Assembly (NCBI RefSeq): GCF_900089585.1 | Contig: NZ_FLRH01000003.1 | Location: 2,122,501-2,186,500, forward strand | Length of the DNA: 64,000 nucleotides | DNA from: Micromonospora sediminicola | Lineage (GTDB): Bacteria > Actinomycetota > Actinomycetes > Mycobacteriales > Micromonosporaceae | Reading direction: 5' to 3' | Shown here: piece by piece, positions 32,608 to 41,626 of the stretch | Layout: each line of letters begins with the position of its first letter | How positions within the stretch are numbered: the first letter of the stretch is position 1 | Program-made: the position numbers and the translations under genes | The notes under the pieces: model-generated | Seen by the model: the letters and a program-made list of their open reading frames with translations, nothing else | Databases searched by the model: none | Told to the model about the DNA's origin: nothing

Positions 32608-33561
32608 TCAGTGTCCTATCTCGAGCGCGCTCGAAGTCGACCCGTTTCCGGCCAGCCGGTGCAGGAGCGGCGCGAGCGCGGCGACGGCGTCGGCGCGTAC
32701 CACGAAACGGGTGACGCCCCAGCGGCGCTCGTGCGCGGCGACGGCCGTGGCGATCTCGTCGGCGGTGCCGGCCAGCACGAACGGGGTGGCCAGCACCTCC
32801 GCCGGGGTGAGGCCGGTCTCGGCGGCCGTCTGCGCGGCGACCGACTCGGCGTCGTCGGTCACGGCGAACCGCTGGACCAGCGCCTCCAGGACCGGCGGCG
32901 CGTCCCGGCCGGCGGCGCCGGCCGCCACGTGGGCGAGCTGCGCCTCGATCTGGTCGGCCCGCCAACGGGCCTCGTGCTGGTGGCCGTCGGCGAGGGTGCG
33001 GCCGAAGCCGGTCAGGCCGACCACGTCGGCGTGCGCGCCGGCCCAGCGCAGCAACGTCGAGTTGGCCGTGCCCACGGTGAGCGGGATCCGGTCCTGGACC
33101 GGCCGGGGCGCGTCCAGGCGGGCGGCGTGCGCGGTCAGGTCCGGCGTGTCGACGGTGACCTCGTCGCCGGCCAGCAACGCCCGCACCGCCTCGGCCACCG
33201 CGACGCAGCGGCGGACCCGACCGGCGACGTCGGGGCGTTCGCGCCCGACCGCCCGCCACTCGGCCGGGGTGTGGCCGGCGCCGAGGCCGAGCCCGGCCCG
33301 CCCGCCGGAGACCACGTCCAGGGTGGCCACGTCGGCGGCGAGCAGGACCGGCTCCCGGACACCGGCGTTGGAGACGTACGAGCGCAGGCGCAGCGTGCCG
33401 GTCACCGTCGCCGCGGCGGCGAGCGCCACGAACGGGGACGGGCCGGAGCCGGGATGGTCGGCCGCGGAGAGCGCGTCGAACCCGGCGGCCTCGACGGTGC
33501 GGGCCAGCTCCACCCAGCTCGCCGCGTCGGTGGGCCGGGCCTGTACGGAGAAGGTCGCCAT
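32608..33561 (-). CDS. LLM class (probable F420-dependent) oxidoreductase
   Basis: A 317-residue luciferase-like TIM-barrel protein: ASWVELARTVEAAGFDALSA, ADHPGSGPSPFVALAAAA, VSGGRAGLGLGAGHTPAEW and LTVGTANSTLLRWAGAHADV are standard landmarks. It resembles the TIGR03621 group of F420-dependent enzymes, which use the deazaflavin F420 common in actinomycetes. First gene of the three-gene operon reading to 31060. The start ATG 33561 begins the MATFSVQARP strand of the barrel. Confidence 0.85.
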   Translation of the reverse strand: MATFSVQARPTDAASWVELARTVEAAGFDALSAADHPGSGPSPFVALAAAATVTGTLRLRSYVSNAGVREPVLLAADVATLDVVSGGRAGLGLGAGHTPAEWRAVGRERPDVAGRVRRCVAVAEAVRALLAGDEVTVDTPDLTAHAARLDAPRPVQDRIPLTVGTANSTLLRWAGAHADVVGLTGFGRTLADGHQHEARWRADQIEAQLAHVAAGAAGRDAPPVLEALVQRFAVTDDAESVAAQTAAETGLTPAEVLATPFVLAGTADEIATAVAAHERRWGVTRFVVRADAVAALAPLLHRLAGNGSTSSALEIGH

Positions 33562-33593
33562 CGGCCCAGTCTCCGGTCGTGCCGCTCTCCCCG

Positions 33594-33626
33594 CCCACCC
33601 CTTCTGCCGAGGGCCGAAGGGGTGGG
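33594..33626 (-). terminator. Hairpin after the second aldo/keto reductase gene
   Basis: Perfect 11-bp arms CCCACCCCTTC (33594-33604) and GAAGGGGTGGG (33616-33626), 20 bp past the stop of the gene starting at 34525. A second 12-bp inverted repeat overlaps the stop itself (33634-33645/33654-33665). Confidence 0.75.
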
Positions 33627-33646
33627 TGCCGCCCCGCCTCGACGCC

Positions 33647-34525
33647 TCAGACCGCGTCGAGGCGGGCCAGGTCGTCGGGGGAGAGGCGCAGGGCGCCGGC
33701 GGCGATGTTCTGCTCCAGGTGAGCCGGGTTGCCGGTGCCGGGGATCGCGAGCACGTTCGGGCCGCGACCCAACGTCCAGGCCAGCCGGATCTGGGCCGGG
33801 CCGACCCCGTGCTCGCGGGCCACGGCGACGACCTCCGGGTGCTCCTCGCCGGTGGCGCCGGCCTCCCGCCCGCTGGTGACGATGGAGAAGAACGGCACGA
33901 ACGCGGTGCCGTGCGCGGCGCAGTCCCGGATCAGCTCGTCGTGGCTGCGGCGGTAGCCGAGGCCGTACGAGTTCTGCACGCAGACCACCGGCGCGACGGT
34001 CCGCGCCTCGGCGACCTGGTGCGGACGCACCGCCGAGACGCCGAGGTGCCGGATCAGCCCGGCGTCGACCAGTTCGGCGAGCGCGCCGTAGTGCTCGGCC
34101 AGCGGCTCCGGGCCGTGCACCCTCAGGTTGACCACGTCGAGGTGGTCCCGGCCGAGCTGGCGGAGGTTCTCCTCGACCTGGCCACGCAACTGGTCCGGCC
34201 GGGCCGCCGGCAGCCACCCGCCGGACGGGTCCCGGCCCGGTCCGACCTTGGTCACGATGACCAGGTCGTCCGGGTACGGCCACAGCGCCCGGTTGATCAG
34301 CTCGTTGGCGGAGCGCAGCGGGGAGAAGTAGAACGCGGCCGTGTCGATGTGGTTGACGCCCAGCTCGACCGCGCGGCGCAGCACGGCGACGGCCCGGTCC
34401 CGGTCGCTCGGGCTGCCGTCGGCGTTCGCGGTCAGCCGCATCGCGCCGAGGCCCATCCGGTTGACGGTCAGGTCGCCGAGCTGCCAGGTGCCGGCCGCGC
34501 CGGCGTGGACGGTGTCGGTGGTCAT
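33647..34525 (-). CDS. Aldo/keto reductase (pyridoxal-reductase-like)
   Basis: A 292-residue AKR with Asp/Tyr in IDTAAFYFSP, Lys in VIVTKVGPG and His-region in LRVHGPEPLAEHYGAL; the C-terminus carries IPGTGNPAHLEQNIAAGALR. The short form and VNRMGLGAMRL start resemble oxidoreductases acting on small aldehydes or pyridoxal. Only about 25% alike by eye to the neighbour at 31593, so not a recent duplicate. Start ATG 34525 with AGGAGAG further upstream. It is a single-gene unit ending in a strong hairpin. Confidence 0.87.
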   Translation of the reverse strand: MTTDTVHAGAAGTWQLGDLTVNRMGLGAMRLTANADGSPSDRDRAVAVLRRAVELGVNHIDTAAFYFSPLRSANELINRALWPYPDDLVIVTKVGPGRDPSGGWLPAARPDQLRGQVEENLRQLGRDHLDVVNLRVHGPEPLAEHYGALAELVDAGLIRHLGVSAVRPHQVAEARTVAPVVCVQNSYGLGYRRSHDELIRDCAAHGTAFVPFFSIVTSGREAGATGEEHPEVVAVAREHGVGPAQIRLAWTLGRGPNVLAIPGTGNPAHLEQNIAAGALRLSPDDLARLDAV

Positions 34526-34606
34526 GCGGTCCCCGTTCTCTCCTGGCCCGGTGGTGGGCCGAGTGGTTCCACGGAGGCCACCGCCGATCGGTTCACCGCT
34601 TCGCGC

Positions 34607-35941
34607 TCACTCGCCCTCGTCGCGGTCGTCGGGCTGCTCGTGCCAGCGGGCCCGCCACGCCGCCTCGTGCGCCTCGTGGCTGGCCCGTTCCTCGAAGACC
34701 AGCTTCCGCAGCGCCCGCCGGCCCTCGTCGAAGACGACCACCTCGGCGGCCACCATACCGACCGTGATCGCGGTCAGCAGGCCCAGCGCGGCCAGGCCCG
34801 GCACCCGCTCGGCCAGTGGGATCGACGCGCCGAGCAGGAGGACGGCCGTGACCCGGGTCCAGCTCAGCGTGCGCAGCGTCCGCGCCTGGAACAGCATGTT
34901 GCCGCAGAGGAAGCAGGCCACGCCGCCGAACAGCAGCGGCACGCCCGGGCCGTGCGCCGGTTCGCTCGGCGGCACGTTCGGGTCGGCGATCCCGTGCACG
35001 ATCATCTCCGCGCCGAGCGCGAACAGGATGATGCCCGCGATCATCGGCAGGAACAGGTACGCGTACGCGTCCCGGGCCATCGCCACCCGGGGGCCGTCCT
35101 CGGCGGCGTGCAGGGCGATCCGGGCGGCCGGCCCGACCATGTCGTAGTGCGCCCACCACAGCGCGGCGGTGAAGAAGATGCCGAGCACCGCCGCCGCGAC
35201 GGCCGGCCAGGTGGGCGGCTGCCCGAGCAGGTTGCTGCCCACGCCGACCGAGATGACCGACTCGCCCAGCGCGATGATCAGGATGAGGTCGTACCGCTCG
35301 GTCCAGTGCTCGGCCGAGGCGACGCCCCAGCCCCAGGTGCCGGCGATGAGGCCGGTGCTGTACTGCAGCACCACGACGGTCGCCCACAGCCCGTCCCGCA
35401 CCGCCGCCGCCGAGGTGAGACCGTCGATCTTCGGCGGCACCAGGGCGGCGACCAGCAGCAGCGCCGTGCTGCCGATCACCTCTGGGGCGAACCGGACCAG
35501 TTGCCGACGCTCGTTCGGGCTGTCCCGCACGACGTGCAGGTAGAGCAGCAGGTGCACCATCCGCAGCACGGTGTAGCTCAGCGCCGCGACGATCGGTCCG
35601 GCCGCGTTGCCGCGCGGGTCGCGGAACGCGTTCGGCAGCGACAGCGCGAACGTGAACAGCGCGGCCATGCCGACGGTCATGAGCACCGGGACGAAGCCCT
35701 CGCCGAGCCGTACCCGGGTGGCCACCACGCTGTGCACCACCCACGACCACCAGAGCACGGCGAGGACCAGCAGCGCGTGCAGCAGCGCGCCGCCGGTCAC
35801 CTGGAGCGCGGTGGCCCGGGTGATGATGAAGAACGAGAAGACGAAGACCAGGTCGAAGAAGATCTCGAACCGGTCCACCCGGGCCCCCGGGGCCACCGGC
35901 ACGGCCGGCCCGAGGCGCCACCGCCACCCGTACCCGCTCAC
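34607..35941 (-). CDS. Low-temperature-requirement protein A (LtrA) family membrane protein
   Basis: A 444-residue protein with about 11-12 membrane helices. The LtrA signature VDRFEIFFDLVFVFSFFIIT is at 22-41, followed by WWSWVVHSVVATRVR, HWTERYDLILIIALGESVIS and TAALWWAHYDM, all diagnostic of the family. Named from a Listeria cold-growth mutant, its biochemical role is unknown. The charged C-terminal tail (EERASHEAHEAAWRARWHEQ) is cytoplasmic. GTG 35941 is preceded by CAGACT at 6 bp. Confidence 0.9.
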   Translation of the reverse strand: MSGYGWRWRLGPAVPVAPGARVDRFEIFFDLVFVFSFFIITRATALQVTGGALLHALLVLAVLWWSWVVHSVVATRVRLGEGFVPVLMTVGMAALFTFALSLPNAFRDPRGNAAGPIVAALSYTVLRMVHLLLYLHVVRDSPNERRQLVRFAPEVIGSTALLLVAALVPPKIDGLTSAAAVRDGLWATVVVLQYSTGLIAGTWGWGVASAEHWTERYDLILIIALGESVISVGVGSNLLGQPPTWPAVAAAVLGIFFTAALWWAHYDMVGPAARIALHAAEDGPRVAMARDAYAYLFLPMIAGIILFALGAEMIVHGIADPNVPPSEPAHGPGVPLLFGGVACFLCGNMLFQARTLRTLSWTRVTAVLLLGASIPLAERVPGLAALGLLTAITVGMVAAEVVVFDEGRRALRKLVFEERASHEAHEAAWRARWHEQPDDRDEGE

Positions 35942-36001
35942 CGGCCGAGTCTGTCAGCGCCCCGGCGGCGGCGTGCCGGAACGACGCGGACCGGGTCCCG
36001 G

Positions 36002-36568
36002 TCAGCCCTGCCGGTGACGCAGCCCGTCCATCAGCAGGTCGAGCAGGCGGCCGGCCTGGTCGCGTTGGTCGGGCTCACCGGCCACCAGGGAGACGCCGCT
36101 CAGGCTCGCGAGCACGTCGGCGGCGGCCACGTCGGCGCGTACGGTGCCCTCGGCCGCGCCGGCCGCCAGCAGGTCGCCCAGCGCGGCGAGCAGCCGGTCC
36201 CGGCTGTGCGCGTACGGGTTGGCGCCGGAGGCGATGGCGAGCCGCAGCGCGTCGGCCATGCCCCGCTTGGTGGCGAGGTAGTCCACGAACCGGTCCATCC
36301 ACGCGCGCAGCGCCGCCTCGGCGGGCCGGTCCGCCAGCAGCTCCGGCCCGGCGTCGCAGAGCTTGGCCAGCTCACTGCGGTAGGCCGCCTCGATCAACGC
36401 CTCCCGGGTCGGGAAGTGGCGGTAGAGGGTGCCGATGCCGACCCCGGCCTCCTTGGCCACCCGATCCAGCGTTACCTCGGCGCCTGCCCGGGAAAACGCC
36501 TGGACTGCGGCGTCCAGCAGTCGCTGCCGGTTGCGCAGCGCGTCGGCGCGCAGCGGTCGGTCGGGCAC
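36002..36568 (-). CDS. TetR family transcriptional repressor
   Basis: A 188-residue regulator. The N-terminal HTH (about 10-56) reads NRQRLLDAAVQAFSRAGAEV then VTLDRVAKEAGVGIGTLYRH, the standard TetR fold; the rest is a helical ligand domain. GAGGAGG precedes GTG 36568. It is divergent from an SDR gene, and the 148-bp gap holds two copies of a palindromic operator, so it very likely represses both itself and the SDR gene until a small molecule, perhaps the SDR substrate, binds. Confidence 0.92.
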   Translation of the reverse strand: MPDRPLRADALRNRQRLLDAAVQAFSRAGAEVTLDRVAKEAGVGIGTLYRHFPTREALIEAAYRSELAKLCDAGPELLADRPAEAALRAWMDRFVDYLATKRGMADALRLAIASGANPYAHSRDRLLAALGDLLAAGAAEGTVRADVAAADVLASLSGVSLVAGEPDQRDQAGRLLDLLMDGLRHRQG

Positions 36569-36613
36569 GGCTCCTCCTCGGCTCGACCGGGGCGGACACC
36601 CGGCCGGACTGGC

Positions 36614-36661
36614 AACCGGAGGATCCTCCGGTTAGTCTCGGTGTTAACGGAGGGTCCTCCG
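36614..36661. promoter_or_regulatory. Twin TetR operators between the regulator and the SDR gene
   Basis: Site 1, AACCGGAGGATCCTCCGGTT (36614-36633), is a perfect 20-bp palindrome. Site 2, core CGGAGGGTCCTCCG (36648-36661), differs at one base in the shared core. Core-to-core distance is 31 bp, about three helical turns, so both dimers sit on one DNA face. A -10-like TAGTCT (36633-36638) for the SDR gene lies between them. Confidence 0.85.
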
Positions 36662-36716
36662 CTTCTCATCGTAGCGGGCGGACGTCGATCCGCCCCGCCC
36701 TCGACAAGGATGGATC

Positions 36717-37661
36717 ATGACCACCAGCACTCCCGTCACCACCCCGTTCTCCCGCGAGACCACCGCCCTGGAGGTGGTCCGCGACCTCGACCTGACCGGC
36801 CGGCGCGCCGTCGTCACCGGCGGCGCCTCCGGAATCGGCGTCGAGACCGCCCGCGCGCTCGCCTCCGCCGGGGCGGACGTCACCCTCGCGGTCCGCAACC
36901 CGGACGCCGGGCAGCGCGCCGCCGCCGACATCACCGGCACCACCGGCAACGACCGGATCCTGGTCGCCCCGCTCGATCTCGCCGACCTCGACTCGGTGGC
37001 GGCCTTCGTCCGCACCTGGGACGGCCCGCTGCACATGCTGGTCAACAACGCCGGCATCATGGCCTCGCCCGAGATGCGCACCGAGCAGGGCTGGGAGATG
37101 CAGTTCGCGACCAACCACCTCGGGCACTTCGCCCTGGCCACCGGGCTGCACCCCGCGCTCGCCGCGGCCGGGGGCGCGCGGGTCGTCTCGGTCAGCTCGG
37201 CGGCCCACCTGCGCTCGCCCGTGGTGTTCGACGACATCCACTTCCGGCAGCGGCCGTACGACCCGTGGGCGGCGTACGGGCAGTCCAAGACCGCGAACGT
37301 GCTCTTCGCGGTCGAGGCCAGCCGGCGCTGGGTCGACGACGGGATCGTCGTCGACGCGCTGATGCCGGGCGCGATCCGCACCAACCTCCAGCGCTACATC
37401 AGCGACGAGGAACTGGACCGGATGCGCGCGCAGAGCGGCGGGGGAGCGGCGTACTGGAAGACGCCCGAGCAGGGGGCGGCCACCTCGGTGCTGGTCGCGG
37501 CCTCGCCGCTGGTCGCCGGCGCCGGCGGCCGGTACTTCGAGGACTGCCAGGAGGCCGGCGTGAACCAGCCGGGCACCCGCACCGGCTACGCCCCGTACGC
37601 CCGGGACCCGGAGTCCGCCGAGCGGCTCTGGACGGTCTCCGAGGAGCACCTGCGCGGCTGA
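36717..37661 (+). CDS. Short-chain dehydrogenase/reductase
   Basis: A 314-residue SDR with TGGASGIGVETARALASAG (cofactor motif, near 34-52), LVNNAGIMA, SVSSAAHLRS (catalytic Ser) and YGQSKTANVLF (Tyr and Lys). The LHMLVNNAGIMASPE and FATNHLGHFALAT pattern is that of retinol-dehydrogenase/WW-oxidoreductase-like SDRs. Substrate unknown. Control by the divergent TetR protein is strongly suggested by the two operators in its promoter. Confidence 0.9.
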   Translation: MTTSTPVTTPFSRETTALEVVRDLDLTGRRAVVTGGASGIGVETARALASAGADVTLAVRNPDAGQRAAADITGTTGNDRILVAPLDLADLDSVAAFVRTWDGPLHMLVNNAGIMASPEMRTEQGWEMQFATNHLGHFALATGLHPALAAAGGARVVSVSSAAHLRSPVVFDDIHFRQRPYDPWAAYGQSKTANVLFAVEASRRWVDDGIVVDALMPGAIRTNLQRYISDEELDRMRAQSGGGAAYWKTPEQGAATSVLVAASPLVAGAGGRYFEDCQEAGVNQPGTRTGYAPYARDPESAERLWTVSEEHLRG

Positions 37662-37674
37662 CCCGCGAAACGCC

Positions 37675-37708
37675 GGAGGGGCGCGCGGCAGTCGCCGCGC
37701 GCCCCTCC
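37675..37708. terminator. Bidirectional hairpin between the SDR gene and sucB
   Basis: Perfect 15-bp arms (37675-37689 and 37694-37708) with a 4-nt loop between converging stops. Confidence 0.85.
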
Positions 37709-37719
37709 GCTGTCGAACG

Positions 37720-39579
37720 TCAGAGACCCAGCTCGGCCTCGAAGTTGCCGGCCTCCAGCCGCTCCTTGACCGAGGTCAGGAAGCGGGCGGCGTCGGCGCC
37801 GTCGATCAGGCGGTGGTCGTACGACATGGCCAGGTAGACCATCGACCGCACCGCGATGACCTCGCCCAGCTCCGGGTCGTTGACCACGACCGGACGCTTC
37901 ACCACGGCACCCGTGCCGAGCATCGCCGACTGCGGCGACGGCACGATCGGGGTGTCGAAGAGGGCGCCCCGGCTGCCGGTGTTGGTCAGCGTGAACGTCG
38001 CGCCGGCCATCTCGTCCGGAGTGATCTTGTTGGCCCGGGTGCGCTCGGCCAGGTCGGCGATCCGCTTGGCGATGCCGCCCATGTTGAGGTCACCGGCGTT
38101 GTGGATGACCGGCACGAGCAGGCCGCGCTCGGTGTCCACCGCGATGCCCAGGTGCTCGGCGGCCGGGTAGGTGATCGTGCCGCCCTCCAGGTCCATGCTG
38201 GCCTGGATGATCGGGTGGGTCTGCAGCGCCTCGATCGCGGCCAGGGCGAAGAACGGCAGGAAGGACAGCTTCACGCCGTGCTTGGCCTGGAACGAGTCCT
38301 TGGCCCGGGCCCGCAGCTTGGCGACCTTGGTGACGTCGACCTCGACGACCGTGGTCAGCTGCGCCGTCTCGTGCAGCGACTGCTGCATCCGCTTGGCGAT
38401 GGTGGCCCGGATCCGCGGCAGCTTCTCCGTGGTGCCCCGCTTGGCGCTCGGCTCCGGCTTGGCGGCCGGCTGGGCCGGCGCCTTCGCGGCGGCGGGCTCG
38501 GCGGCGGCCGGCGCGGCCGTGGCGGCCTTCGCCTTCTCGGCCGCCTCCAGCACGTCCTGCTTGCGGATCCGGCCACCCACGCCGGTGCCGTTGACCGAGC
38601 CCAGGTCGACGCCGTGCTCGGCGGCGAGCTTGCGGACCAGCGGCGTCACGTAGCCGGCGGCCTCCTCGCCGCCGCCCTGGGCCGGGGCGGTCGGGCGCTG
38701 CGGGGTGGCGGTCGGCGCGGCCGGCTGGGCGGCCTGCTCGGCCTTGGCCGGCTGCGCGGCCGTCTCCGCCTCGGCGGACGGCTCGTTGTAGGACAGACCC
38801 GGGGTCGGCTCCTCGACCTTCGGCTCCGGCTTCGGCTCGGCCTTGGGCTCCGGCTTCGGCTCGGGCTTCGGCTCCGCCTTGGGCTCGGGCTTCGGCTCCG
38901 CCTTCGGCTGGGCCGGCGCGGCGCCGGCCGCCCCGACGATCGCCAGCACGGCGCCGACGTCGGCGGTCTCGTCCTCGGCGACCTTGATCTCCTGCAGCGT
39001 GCCGGCGACCGGCGACGGGATCTCGGTGTCGACCTTGTCGGTGGAGACCTCCAGCAGCGGCTCGTCCACCTCGACGGTCTCGCCGACCTGCTTGAGCCAG
39101 CGGGTGACCGTACCCTCGGTGACGCTCTCGCCCAGGGCCGGCATGGTCACCGGGGTGCCCTCGCCCGACGACGCGGCGGGCTCGGCCGGCTCCTCGACGG
39201 CCGGCTGCTCGGCCTCGGCGCCCGGCTCGGCGGCGGCCTGCTCGGCCTGCTGCTCCGGCTCCGGGCCGGTACCCTCGGCGGCGGCCGTCGGCTCGGTGGC
39301 CGGCTCGGCCTTCTCGGTGGGAGCCGCGCCCGCGTCCTCGCCCTCACCGGCGATGACGGCCAGCTCGCTGCCGACCTCGGCGGTCTCGTCCTCGCCGACC
39401 ACGATCCGGCTCAGCACGCCCGCCGCGGGCGACGGGATCTCGGTGTCGACCTTGTCGGTCGACACCTCCAGCAGGGGCTCGTCGACCTCGACGGTGTCAC
39501 CCTCCTGCTTGAGCCAGCGCGTGACGGTGCCCTCGGTGACGCTCTCGCCGAGCCGGGGCATGGTGACCGATACCGGCAT
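37720..39579 (-). CDS. sucB: 2-oxoglutarate dehydrogenase E2 (dihydrolipoamide succinyltransferase), two lipoyl domains
   Basis: A 619-residue acyltransferase core of a 2-oxoacid dehydrogenase complex. Two lipoyl domains, each with the modified Lys in [11 protein letters not shown] (K43 and one near residue 180), are joined by long Ala/Pro/Glu linkers, including a [16 protein letters not shown] repeat at about 235-255. Then come the E3-binding domain ([20 protein letters not shown]) and the catalytic domain ending [15 protein letters not shown] with the active His. In actinobacteria this protein (DlaT/SucB) can serve both pyruvate and 2-oxoglutarate complexes. Its lipoate comes from the LipB and LipA encoded here, and E3 is the next gene upstream. 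Confidence 0.93.
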   Translation of the reverse strand: MPVSVTMPRLGESVTEGTVTRWLKQEGDTVEVDEPLLEVSTDKVDTEIPSPAAGVLSRIVVGEDETAEVGSELAVIAGEGEDAGAAPTEKAEPATEPTAAAEGTGPEPEQQAEQAAAEPGAEAEQPAVEEPAEPAASSGEGTPVTMPALGESVTEGTVTRWLKQVGETVEVDEPLLEVSTDKVDTEIPSPVAGTLQEIKVAEDETADVGAVLAIVGAAGAAPAQPKAEPKPEPKAEPKPEPKPEPKAEPKPEPKVEEPTPGLSYNEPSAEAETAAQPAKAEQAAQPAAPTATPQRPTAPAQGGGEEAAGYVTPLVRKLAAEHGVDLGSVNGTGVGGRIRKQDVLEAAEKAKAATAAPAAAEPAAAKAPAQPAAKPEPSAKRGTTEKLPRIRATIAKRMQQSLHETAQLTTVVEVDVTKVAKLRARAKDSFQAKHGVKLSFLPFFALAAIEALQTHPIIQASMDLEGGTITYPAAEHLGIAVDTERGLLVPVIHNAGDLNMGGIAKRIADLAERTRANKITPDEMAGATFTLTNTGSRGALFDTPIVPSPQSAMLGTGAVVKRPVVVNDPELGEVIAVRSMVYLAMSYDHRLIDGADAARFLTSVKERLEAGNFEAELGL

Positions 39580-39645
39580 GTTCTCCAGACTCCTTCATTC
39601 CCCTGGTGGGATCATCGCCCGTCGCCGGACGCCGCGGTTGTCGTG

Positions 39646-41037
39646 TCAGGCGTGCGCGTGCAGCGGCTTGCCGGCCAGGGCCAGGTGCGCCTCGCCCAGG
39701 GCCTCGTTCTGGGTCGGGTGGGCGTGCACGAGCTGCGCCACCTCGGCCGGGTAGGCCTCCCAGTTGTAGATGAGCTGGGCCTCGCCGATCAGCTCACCCA
39801 CCCGGGCGCCGACCATGTGCACGCCGACCACCGGGCCGTCGTCCACCCGGACCAGCTTCACGTGGCCGGCGGTCTTGAGGATCTGGCTCTTGCCGTTGCC
39901 GCCCAGGTTGTAGTTGTAGGTCTTGACCTTGTCGGCGCCGTACTGCTCCTTGGCCTTCGCCTCGGTCAGCCCGACCGAGGCCAGCTCCGGGTCGCAGTAG
40001 GTGACGCGCGGGATGCCGGCCTCGTCGATCACGGCCGGGGTCTTCCCGGCGATCTCCTCGGCGACGAAGATGCCCTGCTGGAAGCCGCGGTGCGCGAGCT
40101 GGAGGCCGGGCACGATGTCGCCGACCGCGTAGACGTTCGGCACGCTGGTGCGCAGCCGCTCGTCGGTCAGCACGTAGCCGCGGTCCATCTTGACGCCCTG
40201 CTCCTCGTAGCCGAGGTCGGCGGTGTTCGGACCGCGGCCCACGGCGACCAGCAGCAGCTCGGCCTCGACCGTGTCGCCACCGGAGATCGTCAGCTTGACG
40301 CCGTTGTCGGTCTTCTCGACCTTCTCGAACGGCTTGCCGACCTTGAAGTTGATCTTCCGCTTGCGGAACGCCCGCTCCAGCGCCTTCGACGACTCCTCGT
40401 CCTCGGCGGCGACCAGGCGGGGCAGCGCCTCGACGATGGTCACGTCCACGCCGAAGGACTTCCATACGCTGGCGAACTCGACGCCGATCACGCCGCCGCC
40501 GAGCACGATCGCCGACGCCGGGACGCGGTCCAGGGTCAGCGCGTGGTCGCTGGTGATGATCCGCTCGCCGTCGACCTCCAGGCCGGGCAGGCTCTTCGCG
40601 TACGAGCCGGAGGCCAGCACGATGTTGCGGCCGGTGTAGCGCTTGCCGTCGACCTCGACGACGTTCTTGCCGACCAGCTTGCCGTGGCCCTCGACGATGG
40701 TGATCGCCTTGTTGCTCTTGAGCATGCCCTGAAGGCCCTTGTACAGCCGGGAGATCACGCCGTCCTTGTACGAGTTGACGGCCGCCATGTCGATGCCCAC
40801 CAGCTCGGCCTTCACGCCGAACTGCTCGGACTCGCGGGTCTGGTCGGCGATCTCGGCGGCGTGCAGCAGCGCCTTGGTCGGGATGCACCCGTTGTGCAGG
40901 CAGGTCCCGCCGAGCTTGCCCTTCTCGATCAGCGCGACCGTCAGGCCGAGCTGGACGGCGCGCAGGGCGGTCGCGTAGCCGCCGCTACCACCTCCGAGGA
41001 TGACGATGTCGAAGGTCGTGTCGTTCGGCTCGCTCAC
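39646..41037 (-). CDS. lpdA: Dihydrolipoyl dehydrogenase (E3)
   Basis: A 463-residue FAD flavoprotein that reoxidises dihydrolipoamide with NAD+. It shows the FAD motif DIVILGGGSGGYATALRAV, the redox-active disulfide GGTCLHNGCIPTK (C46, C51), the NAD motif IVLGGGVIGVEFASVWKSFG, the second FAD motif VPNVYAVGDIVPG and the C-terminal active-site HAHPTQNEALGEAH. GTG 41037 is chosen because GGGAG precedes it and homology begins with the FAD motif. Gap to sucB is 66 bp, so they probably form one operon; E3 also serves the glycine cleavage system. Confidence 0.94.
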   Translation of the reverse strand: MSEPNDTTFDIVILGGGSGGYATALRAVQLGLTVALIEKGKLGGTCLHNGCIPTKALLHAAEIADQTRESEQFGVKAELVGIDMAAVNSYKDGVISRLYKGLQGMLKSNKAITIVEGHGKLVGKNVVEVDGKRYTGRNIVLASGSYAKSLPGLEVDGERIITSDHALTLDRVPASAIVLGGGVIGVEFASVWKSFGVDVTIVEALPRLVAAEDEESSKALERAFRKRKINFKVGKPFEKVEKTDNGVKLTISGGDTVEAELLLVAVGRGPNTADLGYEEQGVKMDRGYVLTDERLRTSVPNVYAVGDIVPGLQLAHRGFQQGIFVAEEIAGKTPAVIDEAGIPRVTYCDPELASVGLTEAKAKEQYGADKVKTYNYNLGGNGKSQILKTAGHVKLVRVDDGPVVGVHMVGARVGELIGEAQLIYNWEAYPAEVAQLVHAHPTQNEALGEAHLALAGKPLHAHA

Positions 41038-41070
41038 ATCCAACTCCCAGGTCGCGTCACTGCATCGGGG

Positions 41071-41105
41071 GTTACGGCGGAGTAACAGGCACACCCCACC
41101 TCGGT
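41071..41105. promoter_or_regulatory. Inverted repeats in the lpdA control region
   Basis: GTTAC-N6-GTAAC at 41071-41086 lies 34 bp upstream of the lpdA start. A second repeat begins next to it: CACCTCGGT (41097-41105) and its complement at 41136-41144. These may be operators for lpdA or for the divergent small gene; the regulator is unknown. GTTAC-N6-GTAAC is one base from a GlnR half-box pair but symmetrical, so a different protein is likelier. Confidence 0.4.
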
Positions 41106-41214
41106 CATCTTGTCACCACCACGGACCGAGCGCGTACCGAGGTGCCCAACGACACGTCGGCGACACGTACCCTTGGCATCGTCTTCGATGACGTCCGGGG
41201 GAGGAGTGGGTCCG

Positions 41215-41544
41215 GTGGCGCTGTTCCGACGACGCAAGCGGGTGGCCGCGGTGAGCCGCGACCGGGCCGCCGATCGCGCCGATCTGGACCACCTTGAGAA
41301 CTTCGTCCGCACCCGCCGGGGCGTCGAGGCGTTCCTGGAACCGCGGACGACGGTCACCGAGACCACCGTGATGCTGATCGCCGACGACGGCGAGTGGACC
41401 CGTCGGCGGGTCGGCAGCCCGGACGAGGCCCGCCGGTGGGCCCACAAGATCGCGATCCCGATCTACGACGTGCGGCTGATGGGCTACCCGCAGCGGATGC
41501 GCGACTACAACGAGCGCCGCAAGCGCCGGCCCGAGCTGTTCTGA
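41215..41544 (+). CDS. Conserved small hypothetical protein
   Basis: A 109-residue protein: basic N-terminus (ALFRRRKRVAAV), acidic helix (RADLDHLENFVRTRRGVEAF), a small beta sheet (TTVTETTVMLIADDGEWTRR) and RWAHKIAIPIYDVRLMGYPQ. This compact pattern occurs in actinobacterial hypothetical proteins near pepA and lpd; no function known to me. GTG 41215 has GGGGGAGGAG at 41197-41206. It is convergent with pepA, with a dispersed repeat between them. Confidence 0.7.
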   Translation: MALFRRRKRVAAVSRDRAADRADLDHLENFVRTRRGVEAFLEPRTTVTETTVMLIADDGEWTRRRVGSPDEARRWAHKIAIPIYDVRLMGYPQRMRDYNERRKRRPELF

Positions 41545-41563
41545 GCCGTCCGAGCTGTCGAGC

Positions 41564-41625
41564 GCACGTGTTAAGAAGGGCCCCTTCTACAACGCCAGGC
41601 GTTAAGAAGGGGCCCTTCCTTGCGC
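41564..41625. repeat. Dispersed inverted repeat, family A copy 1 (bidirectional terminator)
   Basis: About 60 bp with two short palindromes around a GCCAGGC centre: the left half has AAGAAGGGCCCCTTCT and the right half AAGAAGGGGCCCTTCCTT, and the whole folds into one long imperfect hairpin. Its reverse complement aligns along its length with the element at 62063-62125. It fills the gap between two converging genes. Confidence 0.8.
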
Positions 41626-41626
41626 G

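Noticed and set aside
33634..33665. 12-bp inverted repeat overlapping the aldo/keto reductase stop as a separate regulatory site
   Set aside because: A cleaner 11-bp hairpin follows immediately; the overlapping repeat probably reflects codon composition.
32591..37837. 1748-codon plus-strand open frame across seven genes
   Set aside because: It spans several well-defined genes on both strands and reads as repeated Arg/Ala/Gly without any domain.
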